Part shown: piece by piece, positions 1 through 4,440 of the stretch
Position numbering within the stretch: position 1 is the first letter of the stretch
Layout: each line of letters begins with the position of its first letter
Source of the DNA: an uncultured Bacilli bacterium
GTDB taxonomy: Bacteria; Bacillota_I; Bacilli_A; RF39; UBA660
Length of the DNA stretch: 6,583 bases
Direction: 5' to 3'
Assembly: GCA_934098445.1 (NCBI GenBank)
Contig: CAKOOW010000056.1
Span: 1 to 6,583 of the forward strand
Translations under genes and position numbers: made by a program
The notes under the pieces: generated by a model
Database searches by the model: none
What the model saw: only the letters and a program-made list of their open reading frames with translations
What the model was told of the DNA's origin: nothing

Positions 1-452
1 TCTTCTTTAGTAATGTTAAGATGACCATAACTAACTTCTAACGTTAAGTAATCATCCCCATTAAGAGTATTATACTTAAGAAAATCAGCTTCATAGATAT
101 CTTCGGAACCAATTTCATAGACAATATCATCTTTATTAATAGAGACATCACTTAGTTTAACAATACTTTCTTTAGCTTTAATCATTCTTTTATTAAGACT
201 ATCCTCTAAAGATATCGCCTCTTCGTTACTAATATTAAGATGAATAGTGGGATAACTTAAGTCTAAGGCATAAGAAATAATATTATCATCGGTATAATAT
301 ATATAATCTTTAGAAGTATCTCTTCTTATTTCTTGCTGACTTTTAGCTTTTAGAGAATTATATCTATTCTTAATAAGAAAGTTACCTCCTATTAAAAGGA
401 GAAAAATAACTAAAATAAATAAACTAATACTTAAATAATTATGCTCTTTCAT
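1..452 (-). CDS. Single-pass membrane protein, unrecognised family (3' end outside window)
   Basis: This open frame starts at ATG 452-450 and runs off the left edge, giving 150 visible codons. The N-terminus (MKEHNYLSIS) leads into a hydrophobic segment at about residues 7-26, followed by a basic stretch and a polar, acidic region. This suggests an N-terminally anchored protein whose bulk lies outside the membrane. The piece around residues 50-85 (DYIYYTDDN, then LSYPTIHLNIS) faintly recalls the 'yP.i.....n..in' opening of DUF4163/DUF3298-type extracellular domains, but this is only a guess and I do not recognise the family. The start overlaps the stop of the upstream gene by one base (TAATG), so translation is probably coupled. 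A weak GAGGT lies about a dozen bases upstream. It is the last visible gene of the obg transcription unit. The frame is open and the codon use matches its neighbours, so I am confident it is a gene but not of its role. Confidence 0.8.
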   Translation of the reverse strand, partial: MKEHNYLSISLFILVIFLLLIGGNFLIKNRYNSLKAKSQQEIRRDTSKDYIYYTDDNIISYALDLSYPTIHLNISNEEAISLEDSLNKRMIKAKESIVKLSDVSINKDDIVYEIGSEDIYEADFLKYNTLNGDDYLTLEVSYGHLNITKE

Positions 453-1030
453 TAATTATAATCAACCTCACTTAGATAGACATTAATCTTATTTTTAAAA
501 GCACTAATGGCATCACTATTCCAGTAGGTAGTAGGATTCATATTATAAGATACTAAACTAGTCTCATCATCATAATTAATAACCTTGCCATCTTTAACAA
601 ATATTAAAGCAGGCGTAAATAAATATTCGGCCCCCATATCGGTAATTTTTAAATAAGTACTTAATAAGTCTTCAATCTGGCGAAAATTTTTAGTCTTTTT
701 AGTACGATCTTCAATAACATCGTAATAATACACTTTGGTAATATTATTTTCTATTAGAATAGGATAAAGTTGTTTGACATATTCTTGCATCCAAGCGTTA
801 CTAGAAAAGCCGACTAAGATAATACCGGTTTCGTTATTCAAGATACTTAAGACTTTATTCGAACCAACATAGACAAAGGGATTGGCAGTGGGAATAGTTT
901 GGTATTCTTTACTAAATCTTTCTCCATCCGAAATAGTACTACTAAAGTCTTTTTTACCTAAGTAGATAAAGCCCCAAATCAAAAGAGCAAATAAAATTAA
1001 ATATATGAAATTTCTTGTGAATTTTTTCAT
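452..1030 (-). CDS. Membrane-anchored thioredoxin-fold protein lacking the CxxC site
   Basis: The protein has 192 residues. A basic N-terminus precedes one membrane helix at about residues 8-24, with the remainder probably extracytoplasmic. Residues 68-150 read like a thioredoxin fold: a hydrophobic strand (GIILVGFS, 69-76), a helix where the active site should be (SSNAWMQEYVKQL), a second strand (VYYYDV), and a strand after a conserved-looking Thr-Pro (FTPALIFVKDGKVI, 138-151) that matches the cis-proline loop. The CxxC position holds Ser/Asn/Ala/Trp/Met, and the protein contains no cysteine at all, so thioredoxin redox chemistry is not possible. A binding, chaperone-like or structural role is more likely, but that is inference. 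The start follows the obg stop by 12 nt. Its Shine-Dalgarno (AGGAAG) incorporates the last base pair of obg's TAG stop, and its own stop overlaps the next start (TAATG). This tight packing implies cotranscription with obg. Fold assignment is by eye. Confidence 0.8.
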   Translation of the reverse strand: MKKFTRNFIYLILFALLIWGFIYLGKKDFSSTISDGERFSKEYQTIPTANPFVYVGSNKVLSILNNETGIILVGFSSNAWMQEYVKQLYPILIENNITKVYYYDVIEDRTKKTKNFRQIEDLLSTYLKITDMGAEYLFTPALIFVKDGKVINYDDETSLVSYNMNPTTYWNSDAISAFKNKINVYLSEVDYN

Positions 1031-1042
1031 TAAACATACTTC

Positions 1043-2317
1043 CTAATCTTTAAATTTAAACACATAACCTTCGATTTCAACATCATCTTGTAAGGTAGCC
1101 CCCGCATTTATTAAGGCTTCCTCTACTCCCATTCCTTTTAATTTTCTAGAGAAACGAGCGATTGATTCATCTTCCGTAAATTTAGTCATCTTAAATAATT
1201 TAGATATTTCATCCCCAGAAACTTGCCAGATACCATTAACTTTTTTAATGGTAAAAGGACTAGTATTTTCATATTTATAAACAACATGGGAAGCATAATC
1301 TTCTTCATCATAAAGTTCTTCTGGTGAAACTTCTTCCACCATGTCCATTAGCGTTTTTATAGCTTCATCGATATTTTGTTGATACATAGCTGAAATAGGA
1401 ATAACCTTTGCCTCCGGATACTTTTCTTTAAATTTAGCTAAATTATCTTCTGAACCAGGTAAATCCATCTTATTAGCAAGGACCACCATCGGCTTTTTAG
1501 CTAGTTTTTTGCCATATTTTTGAATCTCAGTATTAATAATTTGGTAATCACTAATGGGGTCGCGTCCTTCACTACTACCCATATCAACGACATGAGCAAT
1601 AATTTTAGTACGTTCGGCATGTCTTAAAAATTTTAGTCCTAAGCCGATGCCTTCAGCAGCTCCTTCAATTAAACCGGGTAAATCTGCCATAATAAAACTT
1701 CTACTATCTTTTAATTTAACGACTCCTAAGTTGGGGGCTAAAGTCGTAAAGTGATAAGCCGCAATTTTAGGTTTAGAAGCACTGATTACGGATAAAAGAG
1801 TCGATTTACCAACGCTTGGAAAACCAACAAGTCCAACATCTGCTAAGACTTTTAACTCACACTTAATAGTTTTTTCTTCCCCAGGTTCGCCATATTCGCT
1901 AGTCTTAGGAGCTGGATTTTCATGTGTAGCAAAAGCTTTATTACCACGGCCACCACGACCACCAGCTGCTACCGTAAATCTTTGTTTATCATGAATTAAA
2001 TCAACTAAAACTAAATTAGTACTAGCATCATAAACAGTTGTTCCTTCAGGAACTTTAATAATAACATCTTTGGCATCTGCTCCCGTTCGATTAGAGCCTT
2101 TACCATTCTCGCCTTTTTCCCCCTTAATAATTTTATTATATCTTAAATCCACTAAAGTCCGAAGTCCCTTATCTACTTCAAAGATGATACTAGCACCATG
2201 ACCTCCATTGGCCCCATCTGGTCCTAAATTAGGCATACATTTCTCATGATGAAAAGATGTACAACCATCTCCTCCTTTACCAGCTATTAATTTAATTGTT
2301 ATCTCATCTACAAACAT
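1043..2317 (-). CDS. obg: Obg/CgtA-family ribosome-associated GTPase
   Basis: Obg is an essential GTPase that binds the 50S subunit and links ribosome assembly to (p)ppGpp and stress signalling; in B. subtilis it is also needed for the sporulation phosphorelay. With the start chosen here it has 424 residues, a normal length. In order: the glycine-rich Obg fold (about 1-155, with KGGDG, GPDGANGGHG and GGRGGRGNKAF stretches); the G domain with P-loop GFPSVGKST (165-173), switch I TTLAPNLG (191-198), DLPG (212-215), NKMD (282-285) and ISA (308-310); and a C-terminal OCT domain (about 340-424). An in-frame ATG five codons upstream (2332) has no good Shine-Dalgarno. The ATG at 2317 has AAGGTGA five bases away and gives the family's usual MFVDE start, so I prefer it. 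It appears to head an operon with the two membrane proteins downstream. It is not beside rplU-rpmA, its common partners in many genomes. Confidence 0.97.
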   Translation of the reverse strand: MFVDEITIKLIAGKGGDGCTSFHHEKCMPNLGPDGANGGHGASIIFEVDKGLRTLVDLRYNKIIKGEKGENGKGSNRTGADAKDVIIKVPEGTTVYDASTNLVLVDLIHDKQRFTVAAGGRGGRGNKAFATHENPAPKTSEYGEPGEEKTIKCELKVLADVGLVGFPSVGKSTLLSVISASKPKIAAYHFTTLAPNLGVVKLKDSRSFIMADLPGLIEGAAEGIGLGLKFLRHAERTKIIAHVVDMGSSEGRDPISDYQIINTEIQKYGKKLAKKPMVVLANKMDLPGSEDNLAKFKEKYPEAKVIPISAMYQQNIDEAIKTLMDMVEEVSPEELYDEEDYASHVVYKYENTSPFTIKKVNGIWQVSGDEISKLFKMTKFTEDESIARFSRKLKGMGVEEALINAGATLQDDVEIEGYVFKFKD

Positions 2318-2322
2318 TGTAG

Positions 2323-2329
2323 TCACCTT
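2323..2329 (-). promoter_or_regulatory. Ribosome binding site deciding the obg start
   Basis: AAGGTGA lies five bases before the ATG at 2317 and overlaps the codons that a longer obg reading would use. The alternative ATG at 2332 is preceded only by AT-rich sequence (AATAAGAA). The site and the MFVD N-terminus agree on the shorter form. Confidence 0.8.
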
Positions 2330-2403
2330 CATTTCTTATTTATTTTATCAAAAACTAGAAGATAAGTCTAATTATTTTAAAGTAGTCTTCTCTTTGTGAA
2401 TGC

Positions 2404-2432
2404 ATCTTATCATTATTTTTTTTATTTGTCTA
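2404..2432 (-). promoter_or_regulatory. Candidate sigma-A promoter for the obg operon
   Basis: On the minus strand TAGACA (2432-2427, five of six to TTGACA) is followed after exactly 17 nt by TAAGAT (2409-2404, four of six to TATAAT) with an extended -10 TGA immediately before it. It lies just after the yneF terminator and would give a leader of about 80 nt before obg. A second pair further down (TTCACA, then AATAAT after 18 nt, near 2400-2371) is an alternative. AT-rich DNA gives many such matches, so confidence is limited. Confidence 0.35.
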
Positions 2433-2450
2433 GAGTTTATCTTATTTTCC

Positions 2451-2499
2451 AAGAAAAAAACTATGCGTTACATAAAACGATTCATTTGACGCATAGTTT
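2451..2499 (-). terminator. Rho-independent terminator after yneF (possibly bidirectional)
   Basis: A perfect 11-bp inverted repeat pairs 2489-2499 with 2458-2468 (arm AAACTATGCGT). The loop is 20 nt, and a run of seven T follows on the minus strand. The upstream arm is made from the last codons of yneF and the yneF stop codon lies in the loop. On the plus strand the arm is followed by TTTCTTTAATTTG, so weak termination in the other direction is possible, although no plus-strand gene is seen. Confidence 0.8.
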
Positions 2500-2677
2500 C
2501 TTTAATTTGTTTTTGGGATGGTTTTCTTCCCATACTACTAAACATAACTTCAATCATCTTTTCATTAATAGGAGGATTCTTTTTCATTTCTTTTTGAATT
2601 AGTTTTCTCGCTACTACAAAACCAATTATAAAGCCAATTACGAGTCCTAGTAAAATTAACAAAATATCATGTAACAT
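2468..2677 (-). CDS. yneF: YneF/UPF0154 family small membrane protein
   Basis: This 69-residue protein has the hallmarks of the YneF (UPF0154) family. There is one hydrophobic helix at residues 4-22 with glycine-spaced GLVIGFIIGFVVARK, then the conserved KNPPINE (33-39), and a C-terminal cytoplasmic tail with MGRKPSQKQI (49-58) and a Met/Gln-rich end. Length and motif order match the B. subtilis protein closely. The family is widespread in Bacilli and Mollicutes and has no firmly established biochemical role that I know of. The start ATG has AGGAG eight bases upstream. The gene lies 41 nt after the SirA-like gene, the same order as yneE(sirA)-yneF in B. subtilis. Its last codons are built into the terminator stem. 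The Shine-Dalgarno can fold back on an upstream copy (UCCU-AAAU-AGGA), a very small hairpin of unproven effect. An overlapping antisense frame is not a gene. Confidence 0.95.
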   Translation of the reverse strand: MLHDILLILLGLVIGFIIGFVVARKLIQKEMKKNPPINEKMIEVMFSSMGRKPSQKQIKETMRQMNRFM

Positions 2678-2718
2678 AATTTCATCTCCTATTTAGGATT
2701 TTACTAAACTTTTATTTT

Positions 2719-3132
2719 TTAAGCAATACTTTCGACCCAAAAATAGTCTTGATTTTGAAAATCACAAGCAAAAAGATTCTGATTAGACTTTAGTTTATTA
2801 AAAAATTCGGGTTTAGGAGAGGTTGTTTCCATTATAAGATAGGCATTTCCTATCTTTAGTTTAGTCTCTTCATCATTATAATAATTATTATAGATATGAG
2901 TATTCATAAATTTCGTATAGTGGTCATTATTCCGATAACTGGTAAATAAATAGTTATTTAGTTCAATCTTATTAATGGGACTTACCATCTTCTCATACAT
3001 ATTAATGCCATACTCTTGATCATTGGTATTTAATAGATATATATTTTGGAAAGTCTTAAAGAGGTTATAAGGACAAAATCTCGTTAGGGTTTTAAATTCA
3101 TTATTAATATTAAATATATAAAATTTTCTCAA
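2719..3132 (-). CDS. sirA: SirA-like inhibitor of replication initiation (DnaA-binding)
   Basis: The protein has 137 residues, close to B. subtilis SirA (about 148). SirA binds domain I of DnaA and prevents new rounds of replication when cells commit to sporulation. Resemblance is seen by eye in the N-terminal strand and helix (FYIFNINNEF, 4-13, then LFKTFQNIY, 24-32) and in the end: a helix with EFFNKLKSNQ (109-118) and FACDFQNQDYFWVE (121-134), where SirA proteins have a similar 'FLAMDF....YGWL' close. F13 may correspond to B. subtilis Phe14, a reported DnaA contact (from memory). The middle is divergent. It is predicted to be cytoplasmic, with no signal or membrane helix. The start is TTG at 3132 with AGGTGAT five bases upstream; the next in-frame ATG would lose 44 residues. 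The neighbouring yneF, in the same order as in B. subtilis, strongly supports the call. A Spo0A box precedes it. A different, uncharacterised family remains possible. Confidence 0.78.
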   Translation of the reverse strand: MRKFYIFNINNEFKTLTRFCPYNLFKTFQNIYLLNTNDQEYGINMYEKMVSPINKIELNNYLFTSYRNNDHYTKFMNTHIYNNYYNDEETKLKIGNAYLIMETTSPKPEFFNKLKSNQNLFACDFQNQDYFWVESIA

Positions 3133-3137
3133 AAATC

Positions 3138-3144
3138 ATCACCT
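3138..3144 (-). promoter_or_regulatory. Ribosome binding site deciding the TTG start of sirA
   Basis: AGGTGAT is five bases upstream of TTG 3132-3130. An ATG overlaps the site itself but opens a frame that stops after nine codons, so TTG is the only start that keeps the conserved N-terminal strand. If the -10 at 3156-3151 is used, this site sits almost at the 5' end of the message. Confidence 0.65.
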
Positions 3145-3150
3145 ATTATG

Positions 3151-3184
3151 AGTATAATTCTTCCTTGATAAAAAATATGTCGAA
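3151..3184 (-). promoter_or_regulatory. Candidate Spo0A-dependent promoter of sirA (0A box plus -10)
   Basis: Reading toward sirA, TTCGACA (3184-3178) is a perfect Spo0A box (TGTCGAA on the other strand). TATACT (3156-3151) is a five-of-six -10. The box covers about -40 to -34, overlapping a TCGACA that would serve as the -35 except that the spacer is 21 nt, not 17. An over-long spacer with a 0A box on the -35 is the arrangement known at B. subtilis spoIIG. Predicted transcripts would start near 3144, leaving a leader of about 12 nt. Motifs are seen directly; regulation is inferred. No convincing terminator separates this from the gene upstream, so read-through is also possible. Confidence 0.5.
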
Positions 3185-3210
3185 GTAAAGTTTAATTCTT
3201 CATAATAAAT

Positions 3211-3798
3211 TTAATTAGTATCCGTAGTAGGTTCTGATACTACTACTATCTTGGACTTAAAAACTTTTTCCATAACATCATCTAGGGTCGTAGCAGCCTC
3301 ATCCATCCAAAAGGATACCTTATAATCTACCGAGGCATCGGGCATTAAAGTCCCCTCACTAAGAGTATGGGATTCAATACTATCCTTAATACTAGTAGTA
3401 GCACTAGGATAATTAGCTAAGATTTTCTTAGCCTCATCATTTACTTTGATGGCAATCCATTTACTAGCTAAAGTACTATCTTTTAAACTTTCTAAGTTTA
3501 CATAATAATGGGCCGCGATGGTACAATTATTGTGAAGGGTAAAAGTAAAGGGAGTTAATTTGGCTCCTTGTTCATCAGTTATAGGATAAGCATTAGTTAA
3601 ATTTATTTCTCCGGATTGATTAATTAACTCAACGCTAAAACAGCCCGAGGTGGCGTTATTAGAATTAGTTTGGATTTTTACTAATCGCCAGTAAGCATAG
3701 GATGAGCCTAAAGCGGTAAGACCAACTAAAGCAATAGTTAAAACCGATAACATTACGGTATAGCCAACCGATATTTTATTCATTATTTTTTTATTCAT
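3211..3798 (-). CDS. Secreted/anchored protein with SipW-cognate-like signal
   Basis: The protein has 195 residues. A basic N-terminus (MNKKIMNK) leads into a hydrophobic stretch at about 11-31 and then GSSYAYW (31-37). This resembles the signal class processed by SipW-type signal peptidases in TasA/CalY (camelysin) proteins, where Gly-x-x-Ala-Tyr/Phe-Phe/Trp follows the hydrophobic core. The mature part has C53, a segment INLTNAYPITDEQGAKLTPFTFTLHN (65-90), C92, and a beta-rich, threonine-rich remainder. It ends in a polar EPTTDTN tail without a sorting motif. The 'YPxTDE.G ... FTFTLxN' segment is one I associate from memory with uncharacterised exported proteins of gut Bacillota. The two cysteines could form a disulfide. 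The start at 3798 has AAAGGAG six bases upstream; the Met at codon 6 has no such site. The gene is preceded by its own promoter and by the terminator of the thioredoxin/ABC unit. Surface fibre or matrix function is possible but unproven; no sipW is visible in the window. Confidence 0.85.
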   Translation of the reverse strand: MNKKIMNKISVGYTVMLSVLTIALVGLTALGSSYAYWRLVKIQTNSNNATSGCFSVELINQSGEINLTNAYPITDEQGAKLTPFTFTLHNNCTIAAHYYVNLESLKDSTLASKWIAIKVNDEAKKILANYPSATTSIKDSIESHTLSEGTLMPDASVDYKVSFWMDEAATTLDDVMEKVFKSKIVVVSEPTTDTN

Positions 3799-3812
3799 GT
3801 CAAACTCCTTTA

Positions 3813-3829
3813 TTATTAACTATTAATAA
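3813..3829. repeat. 7-3-7 inverted repeat over the promoter start region
   Basis: TTATTAA and TTAATAA form a perfect inverted repeat around a 3-nt centre. It overlaps the downstream edge of the candidate -10 and the expected transcription start of the secreted-protein gene, a classic operator position. It is made only of A and T arms, so chance is a real alternative in this AT-rich DNA. Confidence 0.3.
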
Positions 3830-3856
3830 AATAGCACACTATGCGTAGAAAGTAAA
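3828..3856 (-). promoter_or_regulatory. Extended -10 sigma-A promoter for the secreted-protein gene
   Basis: TTTACT (3856-3851) and TATTTT (3833-3828) are separated by exactly 17 nt, with TGC directly before the -10. It lies between the terminator at 3873-3911 and the start at 3798, giving a leader of about 25 nt that contains the AAAGGAG ribosome binding site. An imperfect Spo0A-like heptamer (TTCGCCA, one mismatch) lies six bases upstream of the -35. Confidence 0.5.
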
Positions 3857-3872
3857 TCATCTGGCGAATAAT

Positions 3873-3911
3873 AAAAACAAAAAAATCTATACTATCTTAA
3901 GTAGTATAGAT
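3873..3911 (-). terminator. Rho-independent terminator after the ABC/thioredoxin unit
   Basis: On the minus strand ATCTATACTA (3911-3902) pairs perfectly with TAGTATAGAT (3894-3885) across a 7-nt loop. This is followed by six T, a G and five more T. The hairpin is formed from the final codons and the TAG stop (3894-3892) of the CSYC protein. The stem is AT-rich but the uninterrupted 10 bp and long T tract make termination likely. The plus strand has no T tract. Confidence 0.8.
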
Positions 3912-4440
3912 CTAAAAAGGCAGATATAGTCTTAGTATCGGTAAGACCATTAAAGGTATGGGTAACATTACCATTTTCTATAATGTAAGTAATTGGCGTC
4001 CCATAAAGTGCTATAAAGTCGCCAACATTTTCATTATTCTTAAGATTAGAAATATTTACCTCGTAAGCATTAATTCCTAAATCAGTTAAAGACTCTCTTA
4101 AATTAGGTAAGAAAGCTTCACAATAAGAACACCCGGTCTTAGTAACCACTAAAATACTTCTTTTAGAAGTCTTAAAGAGATTAGTGAAATCCTTATAATC
4201 TAGGGTTGTTATGACATCTTTAACCTCTGGTAAGGTATCTAAGGTGACTTTAATATTTAAGTCCTTAATAGGAATTTTATCAATCTGATAAGCATGAGAT
4301 TCACTAGCTTCAATATTAATATTAACAGCATTTTCTTCTGAACTATTATTCTTTAGAAGATAATAAACGGTATAGATAATAAGTCCCAGCGCTAGCAAAC
4401 TCAAGAAGATAACAATTCTTTTTTTAGTTTTATTATTCAT
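3892..4440 (-). CDS. Membrane-anchored thioredoxin-fold protein with CSYC active site
   Basis: The protein has 182 residues. A lysine-rich N-terminus and one membrane helix (about 9-29) are followed by a polar linker (30-85) and a thioredoxin-like domain. That domain has strand SILVVTKTG, active site CSYC (C104, C107) at the start of a helix, strand AYEVNIS, and cis-Pro loop GTPITYI (P149). It then has an ENGNV turn and ends at the membrane-distal helix. The orientation implied by the anchor places the CxxC outside the cytoplasm, so it should oxidise, reduce or isomerise thiols of exported proteins. The start ATG 4440-4438 overlaps the permease TAA by one base (TAATG) with AAAGGAG eight bases upstream. 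A longer frame from 4485 would begin deep inside the permease without a ribosome site. It is cotranscribed with the ABC transporter and ends in a terminator. The next gene downstream encodes a secreted protein with two cysteines, a plausible client. Confidence 0.88.
   Translation of the reverse strand: MNNKTKKRIVIFLSLLALGLIIYTVYYLLKNNSSEENAVNINIEASESHAYQIDKIPIKDLNIKVTLDTLPEVKDVITTLDYKDFTNLFKTSKRSILVVTKTGCSYCEAFLPNLRESLTDLGINAYEVNISNLKNNENVGDFIALYGTPITYIIENGNVTHTFNGLTDTKTISAFLDLYYLR

Noticed and set aside
2318..2332. Longer Obg start (MKVTTMFVDE)
   Set aside because: There is no good Shine-Dalgarno for it. The extra codons contain the AAGGTGA site of the MFVD start, which also matches the family N-terminus.
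2396..2602. Plus-strand open frame of 68 codons
   Set aside because: It is antisense to yneF and its terminator, has low-complexity His/Phe-rich composition, and no ribosome binding site, while the opposite strand encodes a clear family member.
2731..2740. Second Spo0A-box-like TTCGACC inside the sirA 3' end (and TTCGACG near 6140 in the ATPase gene)
   Set aside because: Each has one mismatch and lies in coding sequence away from any promoter, as expected by chance.
3133..3210. Terminator after the secreted-protein gene
   Set aside because: Only a 4-bp GAAG/CTTC pairing with mismatches inside was found, and no T run directly follows. An 8-nt direct repeat (AATTCTTC) here is too short to mean anything.
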